A stretch of 64,000 nt of DNA from contig NZ_JBHYMS010000010.1 in the NCBI RefSeq assembly GCF_042743185.1, positions 1 through 64,000 on the forward strand. The letters run 5' to 3'. Both the position numbers and the translations under genes were made by a program. How positions within the stretch are numbered: position 1 is the stretch's first letter; every line of letters starts with the position of its first letter. Of the stretch, positions 7,198 through 16,109 are shown one piece after another. The DNA is from Inquilinus sp042743185 (lineage in GTDB: Bacteria > Pseudomonadota > Alphaproteobacteria > DSM-16000 > Inquilinaceae). Under the pieces are notes generated by a model, which made no database searches, was not told the DNA's origin, and saw only the letters and a program-made list of their open reading frames with translations.

Positions 7198-8034
7198 TCA
7201 GCCTTTGACCGCCCCGGCCGTCAGCCCGCTGGTCATTGCGTTGCGGAAGACATAGTAGATCACCGCCGGCGGCACGGCGTAGATCAGCCCGGTCGCCATC
7301 AACAGGTTCCACGGGGAATCGTCGGCCGACAGGAACATGCCCAGCCCGACCGACAGCGGCGCCGCCTGCTCGCTCGACAGCAGCAGGAAGGCGTAGAGGT
7401 ACTCGTTCCAGGCCAGAATCAGCGCGTAGATCCCGATCGCCACCAGCGACGGGCGCATCAGCGGCAGATAGACCATGCGGAAGATCTGCAGCGGCGTGGC
7501 TCCGTCCATGATCGCCGCCTCGTCCAGCTCGCGCGGCAGCTTGTCCGAGGCCTGCTTCAGCACCCAGATGGCATAGGGCGAAGCCAGCGCGATCATCGCC
7601 AGAATCAGCGCGGCCTGGGTGTTCAGCAGGCCGTAGGAGCCCATGGTCTTGTACATCGGCACGGCCAGGAAGGCGGCCGGGATCAGATACGTGGCCAGCG
7701 CCAGGTTCATCACCTGGCGGCCGCCCCGCGCCCGCAGCCGGCTGATGGCGAAGGCGGCGCAGGTGGCGACGAACAGGGTCGCGACCCCGGTGGTGACCGC
7801 GATGAAGAAGCTGTTGCCGAGCTGCAGCCAGAAATTGCTGAGATAGTAGTGCTGCTGCCGGAACACGGTGAGGAAGTTGGAGAAGGTCGGGTGCTCCGGC
7901 CACAAAGTGCCGGCCAGGACCGCGTCCTGCGGCGAGATCGCCAGGACGAACAGGTGGTACAGCGGCACCATCGTCCACAGCACCACCGGGACGGCGATCA
8001 GGACCAGCACCGCTTCGTTGAACCAGCGCTTCAT
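7198..8034 (-). CDS. Carbohydrate ABC transporter permease (MalG/ThuG-like)
   Basis: This inner-membrane permease of a CUT1-type sugar importer has 278 residues and about six membrane segments. The EAA loop that contacts the ATPase is visible around residues 180-200 as ELDEAAIMDGATPLQIFRMV. The N-terminus MKRWFNEAVLVLIAVPVVLW is the first membrane helix. Its ATG overlaps the stop of the preceding permease gene as ATGA. It is last in the lacI-SBP-permease-permease cluster. No ATP-binding protein gene follows; the transcript ends at the hairpin around 7155. Confidence 0.93.
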   Translation of the reverse strand: MKRWFNEAVLVLIAVPVVLWTMVPLYHLFVLAISPQDAVLAGTLWPEHPTFSNFLTVFRQQHYYLSNFWLQLGNSFFIAVTTGVATLFVATCAAFAISRLRARGGRQVMNLALATYLIPAAFLAVPMYKTMGSYGLLNTQAALILAMIALASPYAIWVLKQASDKLPRELDEAAIMDGATPLQIFRMVYLPLMRPSLVAIGIYALILAWNEYLYAFLLLSSEQAAPLSVGLGMFLSADDSPWNLLMATGLIYAVPPAVIYYVFRNAMTSGLTAGAVKG

Positions 8035-8912
8035 GCCTCGCCTCCCTTGGACAGGCGCTTCACCATGACGAAGACCAGCGGCAGGACCAGCGGCATGGCG
8101 ACGATGATCGAGGCGACGCCGAGGTCGAGCGCGTTGTTGCGCAGATAGCGGATGCCGAGCGTGGCCAGCACCTGGGTGCTGTCGTTCGGGCCGCCGCCGG
8201 TCAGCAGGTAGACGCTGTTGAAGTCGCCCAGCGTCCAGATCGTCGACAGGATGGTCGAGGTGACGTAGAGCGCCACCACCGACGGCCAGGTGACGAAGCG
8301 GAAGCGCTGCCAGCGCGAGGCCCCGTCGACCGCGGCGGCCTCGTAGAGGTCGCGGGCGATGGCGAGGCGCCCGGTCAGGAGGATCAGGGTCCAGAACGGC
8401 AGCGACTTCCAGATGTGGACCACGACCGTGCCGAAGAAGGCCAGCCACGGGTTGGTCAGCCAGGGCGGGCCTTCGAAGATGCCGAACAGCTGGAACAGCT
8501 GCTGGTTGATCATGCCGGTCTCGGGATTGAGCATCACCCGGAAGGACAGGATGGTCGGGATCGACGGCACCGCCCAGGGCAGGATGAACAGCACCAGCAG
8601 CAGCCGGATCCACCAGCGCGGCACGGCGAAGAAGCCCGACAGGCCGAGCGCGATCACCATCTTCACGTTCACCGCGATCAGCAGGAACAGGATGGTGTTG
8701 ACCGCCGCGGTCGTGAAGATCGGGTCGGCGAACAGGCGCCGGTAGCTGGCCGGGTTGGCGCCGAGATAGAGGCCGTAGCCGACCGGATAGGCCACCAGCA
8801 CCAGGAACACGGCGATATAGGGGGCGAGCAGGATCGCCCCCCAGGTCGCCCAGGTGCGGCGGTGGCTGCCGCCGGCGGCGGCCGGGATCGCATGGACCGT
8901 GGTCGCGGTCAT
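8031..8912 (-). CDS. Carbohydrate ABC transporter permease (MalF/ThuF-like)
   Basis: This is the second membrane subunit of the same sugar importer, with 293 residues and six predicted membrane helices. The EAA motif is ARDLYEAAAVDGASRWQRFR, near residue 195. The sequence LLTGGGPNDSTQVLA near the C-terminus is typical of MalF-like CUT1 permeases. It lies 74 bp downstream of the solute-binding protein gene and overlaps the next permease by 4 bp. Confidence 0.93.
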   Translation of the reverse strand: MTATTVHAIPAAAGGSHRRTWATWGAILLAPYIAVFLVLVAYPVGYGLYLGANPASYRRLFADPIFTTAAVNTILFLLIAVNVKMVIALGLSGFFAVPRWWIRLLLVLFILPWAVPSIPTILSFRVMLNPETGMINQQLFQLFGIFEGPPWLTNPWLAFFGTVVVHIWKSLPFWTLILLTGRLAIARDLYEAAAVDGASRWQRFRFVTWPSVVALYVTSTILSTIWTLGDFNSVYLLTGGGPNDSTQVLATLGIRYLRNNALDLGVASIIVAMPLVLPLVFVMVKRLSKGGEA

Positions 8913-8986
8913 CGGCTGGGTCCTCTCCGAAACGGGCTATGGCCCGGTTCCGCGCGCCGCACGGAACCGGGCCGGCAGGTCAGTCC

Positions 8987-10372
8987 TTAACCGGCGATTT
9001 CCTTGATCCGGGCGATCATCTCATCGACCGCCTGGTCGGGCGAGACCCCGTCCTGGACCACGCGGTTCAGCGCCTTGGCCCAGACGTTCTCCGCATTCAC
9101 CGTGGTGAAGTGGTAGTTGTAGACGAAGGGGAAGGGCACGGTGCCCTCGGTGAACTGCTTCGACACCACGGCGCGGTGCGGGTCGCTGCCGTCGGTCCAA
9201 AACGGCCGGGCGGCGCCGGACTTGGTCACCGGGTACCAGCGCCCGACCGAGCCCTCGACGAAGGGCGTCAGATTCTCGTCCTTCATCATGAAGGCCATGA
9301 ACTCCTTGGCCTGGGCCTTGTTCTTGGAATCGGCGAAGATCACCGCAGTCTTGGTCGCCGCCAGGTTCGGCAGCGTCCCGCCGTCCGGCTTCTTCGGGAA
9401 CAGGGTGGTGCGGATGTTCTCCTCGTAGTTCTTCTTCGCCTGGGCCCGCTGCTCCTCGGTCAGCGACGGGTTGGTCGAATCGTCCAGATGCTTGCTGGGG
9501 ATCGAGATCGTGGCGTTGTGGGTTAGGATCGTGGTCTTGTTGTGGAAGTTGACGTTGTTGTCGGTGTCGAGCCAGTTGACCGAGGAGGGCGGGGTGCAGC
9601 CGCGGGTGAAGATCGAGCTGTAGCCCTTCACCGCCTCGATCATCGCCGCCCGGTTCTCCGGCTGGTCGAGCACGATCTTGCCGTTCTCGTCGACGATCTT
9701 GACGTTGTAGGCGTTGGCCCAGGTCAGGAAGCTGAAGAAGGTGTCGGAGGCGGCGACGCTCATCGGATGGCCGATGGCGTAGATGCGCTTGCCCTTGGCA
9801 CGCAGGCCGGCCTGAACCTTGTCGCACCAGAAATCCCAGTACTCGTTCCAGGTGCCGGGGATATCGGCCTCGCTGAAGCCGGCGTCCTGCAGCATGTCCT
9901 TCCAGTAGAAGATATGCATGGTCTGGCGTTCGATCGGGAAGGCGTAGTAGGCCTTCTGCCCGGTCTTGCCGTTCGCCAGGAAGGTGGTGGCCAGGGCGTC
10001 GGGCTGGAACTGGTCCTTGATCGGGGTGAGGACGTCGCTGACATCCTCCAGCCGGCCCTCATAGGCCCACTGGCCGGTGGTGCGGAAGTCGAAGGTGGTG
10101 CAGTAGCCGACATCCGGCGGCGTGCCGGCCTCGACCGCGGCGACCGACTTCACGATGCAGTCCTCGGTCGAGTACAGCGACAGCTCGACCTTGACGCCGG
10201 TCGCCTTCTGGTACCGGTCTATCAGGGCCAAGAGGGCGTCGTCCTCGCCCTTGTAGAAGCCCTTGGTGAACCAGACGGTGAGCGTGTCCTGCGCCTGGGC
10301 GGGCGCGACAGCGGCGAGGCCGAGGGCCAGGGCACAACCCGCCGTGAGATGGCGGAGACCGATCTTGGGCAT
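8987..10372 (-). CDS. Sugar ABC transporter substrate-binding protein
   Basis: This 461-residue periplasmic solute-binding protein has a signal peptide of about 27 residues (cleavage after AQA). The mature protein starts QDTLTVWFTKGFYKGEDDA and resembles the family 1 carbohydrate-binding proteins (MalE/UgpB group). The length fits proteins that bind di- or oligosaccharides or sugar derivatives, but the ligand cannot be told from sequence. It lies between the LacI regulator and the two permease genes. A longer reading frame continues upstream in the same frame but is only an antisense-free shadow of the lacI gene; the signal peptide fixes the start. Confidence 0.93.
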   Translation of the reverse strand: MPKIGLRHLTAGCALALGLAAVAPAQAQDTLTVWFTKGFYKGEDDALLALIDRYQKATGVKVELSLYSTEDCIVKSVAAVEAGTPPDVGYCTTFDFRTTGQWAYEGRLEDVSDVLTPIKDQFQPDALATTFLANGKTGQKAYYAFPIERQTMHIFYWKDMLQDAGFSEADIPGTWNEYWDFWCDKVQAGLRAKGKRIYAIGHPMSVAASDTFFSFLTWANAYNVKIVDENGKIVLDQPENRAAMIEAVKGYSSIFTRGCTPPSSVNWLDTDNNVNFHNKTTILTHNATISIPSKHLDDSTNPSLTEEQRAQAKKNYEENIRTTLFPKKPDGGTLPNLAATKTAVIFADSKNKAQAKEFMAFMMKDENLTPFVEGSVGRWYPVTKSGAARPFWTDGSDPHRAVVSKQFTEGTVPFPFVYNYHFTTVNAENVWAKALNRVVQDGVSPDQAVDEMIARIKEIAG

Positions 10373-10452
10373 GGAACTTCTCCCAGAACTGTGGATGGGG
10401 CGGCGGCTTGTGCCGTCTTGGTGGTGGCTTCCGGGCGGCCGGAAGCGGGCTG

Positions 10453-11508
10453 TCAGCCGGGGCGGGGCCTCCTGGCGGTGGAGCCTCGTTCGACGATCTC
10501 GAACCCGACATCGATCACCCGGGGCGGCGCCGGGGCGTCGCCCTCGGCCTCGAGGATGCGCAGCAGCAGCTCGCCGACCCGGCGGCCGATATCCTCGGCA
10601 TCGATCCGCACGGTCGACAGCGCCGGCACGCATTGCCCGCCGATCTCGAAATCGCCGAAGCCCAGGATCGAGACCTGCCCCGGCACGGCGATGCCGCGGC
10701 GGTGGCACTCCATCAGGGCGCCGACGGCGGCGAGGTCCGAGACCGCGAACACGGCATCGATCGGCCCGGCGGTGTCGAGCAGCTGGGCCATGGCGGCGGC
10801 CCCGCCGGCGAAGGACAGCGGCACCTGGCCGCGATGGACGACGGTGTCGGCCGGCAGCCCGGCTTCGCGCAGCACCTCGGCGAAGCCGATCAGCCGGGCC
10901 TCGCCGCGGAAGTCGTGGGAGTCGCCGTGGATCGCCGGGCCGATGCCGCCGATGTGGCGGTGGCCCAACGCGATCAGGTGCCGCGCCGCGGCCCGCCCGG
11001 CCTCGATGTTGGAGAAGCCGACGGCCCGGTCGATCGGGGCGGCCGCGCCGCAGTCCCAGATCTCGACCACCGGGATGCCGGCGCTGCGCAGCATGGTCCG
11101 CGCCGCTTCGGTGTGGTGCATGCCGGCCAGCACGATCGCCTCGGGCCGGCGCTCCAGCATCGCCCGGACCAGCGCCTCCTCCTCGCTCATGCGATAGAGA
11201 GTATAGCCGATCAGCAGCTGATAGCCGGTCCGGCGCAGCGCCTCCGACAGCCCGTGCGCGGTGTCGGCGAAGTTGGAGTTGGTGATGGTCGGCACCAGCG
11301 TGGCGATGAAGCCGGTGCGGCGCGACGACAGGGCGGCGGCGACCTTGTCGTCGACATAGCCGAGCTGCTCGATCGCCTGGCGGATGCGGTTGCGCGTCTC
11401 CGGCGCCACCCGGCTGCTGCCGGCCTGCACCCGGGACACGGTCATCGGCGAGACCCCGGCGAGACGGGCGACGTCCCGCATGGTCGGCCGGAGGGAACGC
11501 TTGGGCAT
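10453..11508 (-). CDS. LacI-family transcriptional regulator
   Basis: This 351-residue regulator has a LacI helix-turn-helix at residues about 9-30 (MRDVARLAGVSPMTVSRV) and a periplasmic-binding-protein-like effector domain. It starts MPKRSLRP; more upstream codons are low-complexity arginine-rich sequence. It is the first gene of the unit that continues with the solute-binding protein (80-bp gap) and two permeases, so it probably autoregulates that operon in response to the transported sugar. A palindrome of LacI type lies 235 bp upstream. Confidence 0.93.
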   Translation of the reverse strand: MPKRSLRPTMRDVARLAGVSPMTVSRVQAGSSRVAPETRNRIRQAIEQLGYVDDKVAAALSSRRTGFIATLVPTITNSNFADTAHGLSEALRRTGYQLLIGYTLYRMSEEEALVRAMLERRPEAIVLAGMHHTEAARTMLRSAGIPVVEIWDCGAAAPIDRAVGFSNIEAGRAAARHLIALGHRHIGGIGPAIHGDSHDFRGEARLIGFAEVLREAGLPADTVVHRGQVPLSFAGGAAAMAQLLDTAGPIDAVFAVSDLAAVGALMECHRRGIAVPGQVSILGFGDFEIGGQCVPALSTVRIDAEDIGRRVGELLLRILEAEGDAPAPPRVIDVGFEIVERGSTARRPRPG

Positions 11509-11742
11509 GGCTTGCCTCTCGATCGGCCGCGCGGCGGTCCTGCGCCCGGCCGCACGCCGGCGGGGCCGCGCATCCCGGCGCGTCCGGACCGCGGGGGCAG
11601 GGCAGGGCCGCGCGACAGCGCGGCAGGCCGCGAAACACGTCATCGGCGGGACCGGACGGTCCCTGCGCTCGGGCGGGTGAGATCGGTGGCAAGCATGGTG
11701 TCGGCCCTCCCCTGGCCTGAAATCGATTTGTCGTTCTTATTG

Positions 11743-11758
11743 ATGTGACCGGTAACAT
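11743..11758. promoter_or_regulatory. LacI-type operator candidate
   Basis: ATGTGACCGGTAACAT is a 16-bp imperfect palindrome centred on CCGG with one mismatched pair, close to the form bound by GntR/LacI-family regulators (TGTTACCGGTAACA). It lies in the gap between the divergent lacI and tetR genes, in the most AT-rich part of that gap, and so is a good candidate for the local LacI protein. From 11509 to 11850 I see no other feature. Confidence 0.6.
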
Positions 11759-11850
11759 GGACGGCCATGGGCGCGCAAGAGCAAGGCAGTGGAGGAGGGC
11801 GGTCCTCCCGGCGGTTGCATCCCGCCGCCCGATCGACGCAGAGTGCGGCG

Positions 11851-12492
11851 ATGATCGAGACGCGCAGACGCCGGCCGGCCGCGGCCGAACCAGGGGCGGC
11901 CAGGCCGCGGACCAAGCCGTCCGAGGTGCGCCGGCGCGAGCTGCTGGACGCCGGCGAGGCCCTGGTGCTGAAGAAGGGCATCGCCGGCACCAGCATCGAC
12001 GATATCGTCGCCGCGGCCGACGTGGCCAAAGGCACCTTCTATCTCTACTTCCCCGGGAAGGAGGCGCTGGTCGAGGCGCTGCGCGCACGCTTCGCCGAAC
12101 GGTTCGGCGCCCGCATCGCCGCCGCCCAGGCGAAGCGCGACCCGGCCGACTGGTCCGGCCGGCTCGCCGCCTGGCTGGAGGGCGGCGTGCACGGCTATCT
12201 CGACCAGGTGGAACTGCACGACGTGCTGTTCCACACGCCGGACTTCCTGCCGCGCCAGCGCCGCGTCGACGGCCATATGGAGCCGGTCCGCGGCCTGGTC
12301 GATCTGCTGCGCGACGGCGCCGCGGCCGGTGCGTGGGAGGTGACCGATCCGGAGATGACGGCGGTGCTGCTGTTCTACGCCTTCCACGGCGGCGTCGATC
12401 ACGCCATCGCCGACGGCCGCACGGGCGACGTCGCCGGGCTGGTGGCCGAGCTGCAGGCCTTCGTCCGCCGGGCGCTGGGGCTAAGTGCGTAG
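11851..12492 (+). CDS. TetR-family transcriptional regulator
   Basis: This 213-residue TetR regulator has its DNA-binding domain at about residues 25-80, with the helix-turn-helix GTSIDDIVAAADVAKGTFYLYF and the following GKEALVEALR. The C-terminal ligand domain is not recognisable. The start at 11851 (MIETRRRRP) removes an upstream stretch of unlikely composition. It converges with a polyamine-type binding protein gene across a short palindrome. Its target is not evident. Confidence 0.9.
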   Translation: MIETRRRRPAAAEPGAARPRTKPSEVRRRELLDAGEALVLKKGIAGTSIDDIVAAADVAKGTFYLYFPGKEALVEALRARFAERFGARIAAAQAKRDPADWSGRLAAWLEGGVHGYLDQVELHDVLFHTPDFLPRQRRVDGHMEPVRGLVDLLRDGAAAGAWEVTDPEMTAVLLFYAFHGGVDHAIADGRTGDVAGLVAELQAFVRRALGLSA

Positions 12493-12519
12493 GTTGGGCT
12501 CGCCTCCGGCGAACCCAAC
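12489..12519. repeat. REP-like single palindrome
   Basis: GTAGGTTGGG starts a hairpin with arms 12493-12504 and 12508-12519 (12 bp, one mismatch, 3-nt loop TCC). Sequence and geometry match one half of the 85-bp element at 5479-5563, including the leading GTAG. Both lie between convergent genes. Confidence 0.75.
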
Positions 12520-12536
12520 AGGGTAACCGGCGGCCC

Positions 12537-13577
12537 TTACCGCTCGACCGTCCGGTTCCAGCGGTCGTTCCACTCCGGCCGGTGGGCGTTGATCTGGTCC
12601 CAGTCGACCGTGACCGCGTGCTCGAGATAGCCGCGCATCTCCTTCACCATCGCCGCCGTCTCCGGCGTCGGGCCGTCGACCTTGGCGTTGGACGGGATCT
12701 GGTTGCCGTATTGCAGCGCCTTGGCCTGCGCCTCCGGCGTCAGCAGGTACTGCGCCAGCTTCTGCGCCAGCGCCGGTTCGGAGTTCCCGGCGACGACGCA
12801 TTCCGCCACCATCAGCACCACCGCGCCTTCCTTCGGCTGGGCATAGGCGACCGGGATGCCCTTGTCCTTGAAGCTGGCGACGGCGGTCGGCGTCAGCGGG
12901 AAGACCGCCGCCTCGTCGGTCTGCACCATCTCCGACAGCTTGGCCGAGCTCGGGATGTATTCCAGCACGTTCGGGCCGACGGTCTCGCCCCATTTGGCGA
13001 AGCCCGGGTCGACGTTCTCCTCGCTGCCGCCCTGGATGCGGTTGAACATCAGGAAGCCGTGCAGCCCGTAGGTGCTGCTGGACAGCGACTGGAACACGAC
13101 CTTGCCCTCGTATTTCGAGTCCGCCAAGTCCATCCAGGAGGTCGGGGCGGTCCAGCCCTGCTCCTCGAACATCCTGGTGTTGTAGGCGAGGCCGGTCACG
13201 GTGACGGTGACGCCCAGCGCCATGTCGTCCTTGATCCGCGCGGCGGGGTAGAGGTCGGCCATCACCGGCGCCGTCTCGGTCTTCTGGCACAGCCCCATGC
13301 CGATGGCGCGGACCATGACGCCGTCGTCGAGGAAGGCCAGGTGCATCTGCGGGTTGTCCTTGGCCGCCTGCAACTTGGCCAGCACTTCCGAGGAGGTGCC
13401 GGGGACGACCACGACCTTGACGTCGTTCGCCTTCTCGAAATCCGGGAAGACGTACTGGCTGTAGGCCTTCTCCATGTCGCCGCCGTTCATGCCGATATAG
13501 AGGGTCTTGGTCTCCGCCATCGCCGCGCCCGAGGCCAGCAGCGCCGTCGTGGCCAGCAGCGTGATCCGTCCGTTCAT
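12537..13577 (-). CDS. PotD-like ABC transporter substrate-binding protein
   Basis: This 346-residue periplasmic binding protein has a signal peptide (cleavage about residue 21, after AMA). The mature part ETKTLYIGMNGGDMEKAYSQ belongs to the polyamine/iron/opine-type group of solute-binding proteins (PotD/AfuA cluster D). It ends the operon with the flavoenzyme subunits, permeases and ATPase encoded upstream, and lies 31 bp after the beta-subunit gene. The ligand is presumably the amine, opine or imino-acid substrate of that enzyme; this is inference from context. Confidence 0.9.
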   Translation of the reverse strand: MNGRITLLATTALLASGAAMAETKTLYIGMNGGDMEKAYSQYVFPDFEKANDVKVVVVPGTSSEVLAKLQAAKDNPQMHLAFLDDGVMVRAIGMGLCQKTETAPVMADLYPAARIKDDMALGVTVTVTGLAYNTRMFEEQGWTAPTSWMDLADSKYEGKVVFQSLSSSTYGLHGFLMFNRIQGGSEENVDPGFAKWGETVGPNVLEYIPSSAKLSEMVQTDEAAVFPLTPTAVASFKDKGIPVAYAQPKEGAVVLMVAECVVAGNSEPALAQKLAQYLLTPEAQAKALQYGNQIPSNAKVDGPTPETAAMVKEMRGYLEHAVTVDWDQINAHRPEWNDRWNRTVER

Positions 13578-13608
13578 GTCGCTCTCTCCTGTTGCCTGTT
13601 GTTGATGC

Positions 13609-14739
13609 TCAGGCCGCCGCTGTTGCGGTGAAGCGGCCGATGTCGAAGGCCTCGATCGGGGTGGGGCTGCGGCCGTCGCGCGCCAGCTCGGCCAGCACCT
13701 CGCCGACGGCCGGCCCGATCTGGAAGCCGGCGCCGGAGAAGCCGAAGCCGTGGATCAGCCCCGGCGTGGTCCGGCTCGGTCCCAAGACCGGGTTGCGGTC
13801 GGGCGTGTCGCCCTCGACCCCGCTCCAGAACCGGATGACCTGGGCGCTGCGCAGGGCCGGGAACAGCTCCGCCGCCTGGCGCAGCAGCGACCCGATGGCG
13901 CTGCGGCCGGGCCGGGCGCGGTCGGCGTCGAGCCCGATGCCGCGGCCGCCGCCCATGACGCAGTTGCCGCGCTCGACCTGGCGGGCGTAGATGCCGCCGC
14001 CCTCGACCCCGACATTGACGTCCATCAGGCGCGGCAGCGGCTCGGTCACCGCCATGTTGGGATGGGCCGAGACCAGCGGCACCGGCTCGCCGAAGTCGGC
14101 GGCGAAGCGGCCGGACCAGGCGCCGGCGCAGTTCAGCAGCAGGCGCGACCGGACCTCCAGCCCGTCGCCGGCCAGGAGACGGAAACCGTCGCCGTCGCGC
14201 ATCGCCTCCTGCACCGCGGTATTCTCGCGGATATCGGCTCCGGCCTTGCGCGCGGCCCGAGCGAAGCCGGGCGACACCAGCCGCGGATTGGCATGGCCGT
14301 CGGCCGGGCACCATGACCCGGCGAGGGCACGGTCGCCCAGCCAGGGCCAGCGGGCGCGGAAGGCGTTGCCGGCGACGATCTCGAGCCCGAGGCCGAAATC
14401 GCGCACCCGGTCCTGGTAGGCCTCCAGCGTTGCCAGGTCGGCCTCGCTGCGCGCCAGCTTGAGGTGGCCGGAGCGGATGTATTCGCCGTCGATGCCGATC
14501 GTCTCCGGCAGGCGCTGCCAGATCGCATGGGCGCGCTGCGACAACGGGATCTGCTCCGGCGGCCGGCCCTGGCGGCGCACGCCGCCATAGTTTACGCCGC
14601 TGGCCTGGGCGCCGCAGAAGCCGCGCTCCAGCAGCAGCGCCGTCATCCCCATGCGGCGCAGGGCCAGGGCCGCGGCCGCGCCGGCGATGCCGCCGCCGAT
14701 GATGGCGACATCGGTGTCGATCCGTTCGGTCGCGTTCAT
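13609..14739 (-). CDS. FAD-dependent oxidoreductase, DAO family (dehydrogenase beta subunit)
   Basis: This 376-residue flavoprotein has a DAO-type FAD-binding N-terminus (residues about 10-25, DVAIIGGGIAGAAAALAL) and the family's C-terminal GFSGAGFQIGPAVGEVLAEL. It resembles the catalytic beta subunits of opine oxidases (OoxB/NoxB), HcnC, sarcosine oxidase SoxB and D-hydroxyproline dehydrogenases. Its ATG overlaps the alpha-subunit stop as ATGA. With the alpha and 2Fe-2S subunits next door it forms a three-gene dehydrogenase that oxidises a secondary amine or imino acid. The exact substrate is not decided by the sequence. Confidence 0.9.
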   Translation of the reverse strand: MNATERIDTDVAIIGGGIAGAAAALALRRMGMTALLLERGFCGAQASGVNYGGVRRQGRPPEQIPLSQRAHAIWQRLPETIGIDGEYIRSGHLKLARSEADLATLEAYQDRVRDFGLGLEIVAGNAFRARWPWLGDRALAGSWCPADGHANPRLVSPGFARAARKAGADIRENTAVQEAMRDGDGFRLLAGDGLEVRSRLLLNCAGAWSGRFAADFGEPVPLVSAHPNMAVTEPLPRLMDVNVGVEGGGIYARQVERGNCVMGGGRGIGLDADRARPGRSAIGSLLRQAAELFPALRSAQVIRFWSGVEGDTPDRNPVLGPSRTTPGLIHGFGFSGAGFQIGPAVGEVLAELARDGRSPTPIEAFDIGRFTATAAA

Positions 14740-16109
14740 GCCGCTTCCTCCGGCGCGCCCTCGATCGCGACCGGGATCGGCTTGACCGGGGCCTGGCCGC
14801 GCAGCCGCCCCACCGCCTCGACCGGAACGCCGCGATGGGCGGCCAGGATCTCCGCCGCCGCGGCGCCGCACATGCGGCCCTGGCAGCGGCCCATGCCGAC
14901 CCGGCACAGGGCCTTCAGCCGGTTCAGCTCCGGCGTGCCCCAGCGGGTGGCGGTGGCGCGCAGCGTGCCGGCCGACACTTCCTCGCAGCGGCAGACCACG
15001 AGGCCGTCCGGCGCCTGGGCGGCCCAGTCGGCGGGGAAGGGGAAGGCGCGCTCCAGCCCCTGGCGGAATTTTCCGATCGCGGCCAGCTTGGCCTCCAGCC
15101 GCGCGGCGCGGGCGCGGTCGACCGGCCGGCCGAGATCCTCGAGCAGGGCCAGGGCCGCGCGTTCGCCGGCCAGCTCGGCGGCATCCGCCCCGGCGATGCC
15201 GGCGCCGTCGCCGGCCAGATAGACGCCGGGCACGCTGCTGCGGCCGGCCGCGTCGCGCTCCGGCAGCCAGGCGCGGTTCAGCGGGTCGAAGCGGAAGCGG
15301 CAGCCGGCCAGGTCGGCCAGCTGGGTCTCGGACCGCAAACCGGTGCCGAAGGCGACGGCGTCGCAGTCGACCCGCTGTTCGCGCTCGCCGTCGTGCCAGG
15401 CCAGCCCCTCGACCCGCTCCGTTCCCAGGATGCGCAGCGGCCGGGCCCCGTGCCGCACCGGCATGCCGCCGGCCTTCAGCGCCGCCAGCAGGCGCAGGCC
15501 CTTGGCCAGGACGGCCGGGCCGCGCAGCAGCCCGGGCAGGGCCGCCAGCTTGTCGGCCAACCGGGCGGTGTCCAGGACGGCCACGACCTCCGCCCCGGCC
15601 TTCCGATACTGCGAGGCGACCAGCGGCAGCAGCGGGCCGGTGCCGATGAAGGCGACGCGCCGGCCGATGCCGCAGCCCTGGTATTTCAGCGCCACCTGCG
15701 CCGCGCCCAGGCTGTAGGCGCCCGGCAGGGTCCAGCCCGGGATCGGCAGGATGCGGTCGGTCGCGCCGGTGGCCAGGATCAGGTGGCTGCAGGGCAGGCG
15801 CTCCGCCTGGCCGTCGCGCAGCAGGTCCAGCGCCCCGGCCTCGATGTTCCAGACCAGGGTCTGCGGCCGGTGGTCGATGGCCAGCCCGTCGATGATCCGG
15901 TGCAGCGCCTCGGCCTTGGCCGCCTCGGTGCCGTAAAGGGTCTTGGCGTCGCGAGTGAAGCCGTCCGGCTGGCGGCGATAGATCTGGCCGCCGCCCTTGG
16001 CGGCCTCGTCCACCACCACCGGCCGCAGCCCGGCCGCCGCGAGGGCCTGGGCGGCGCGGATGCCGGCCGGGCCGGCGCCGACGATGACGGGACGGGCCTC
16101 GCCGCTCAT
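14736..16109 (-). CDS. FAD/NAD(P)-binding oxidoreductase with BFD-like 2Fe-2S domain (alpha subunit)
   Basis: This 457-residue protein has a pyridine-nucleotide-disulphide oxidoreductase fold. The first dinucleotide motif is VGAGPAGIRAAQAL at about residues 11-25. The C-terminus carries four cysteines of a BFD-like 2Fe-2S domain in VCRCEEVSAG and CRVGMGRCQGRMC. This matches HcnB/OoxA-type alpha subunits. ATGA overlaps link it to the gamma subunit gene upstream and the beta subunit gene downstream, so the three are made together. It probably carries electrons from the beta-subunit flavin to the acceptor. Confidence 0.9.
   Translation of the reverse strand: MSGEARPVIVGAGPAGIRAAQALAAAGLRPVVVDEAAKGGGQIYRRQPDGFTRDAKTLYGTEAAKAEALHRIIDGLAIDHRPQTLVWNIEAGALDLLRDGQAERLPCSHLILATGATDRILPIPGWTLPGAYSLGAAQVALKYQGCGIGRRVAFIGTGPLLPLVASQYRKAGAEVVAVLDTARLADKLAALPGLLRGPAVLAKGLRLLAALKAGGMPVRHGARPLRILGTERVEGLAWHDGEREQRVDCDAVAFGTGLRSETQLADLAGCRFRFDPLNRAWLPERDAAGRSSVPGVYLAGDGAGIAGADAAELAGERAALALLEDLGRPVDRARAARLEAKLAAIGKFRQGLERAFPFPADWAAQAPDGLVVCRCEEVSAGTLRATATRWGTPELNRLKALCRVGMGRCQGRMCGAAAAEILAAHRGVPVEAVGRLRGQAPVKPIPVAIEGAPEEAA

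Noticed and set aside
8987..12088. A 1033-codon open frame on the minus strand covering the sugar-binding protein and lacI region
   Set aside because: Only its last 461 codons encode the binding protein, with a clear signal peptide. The rest is arginine-rich shadow of lacI in another frame.
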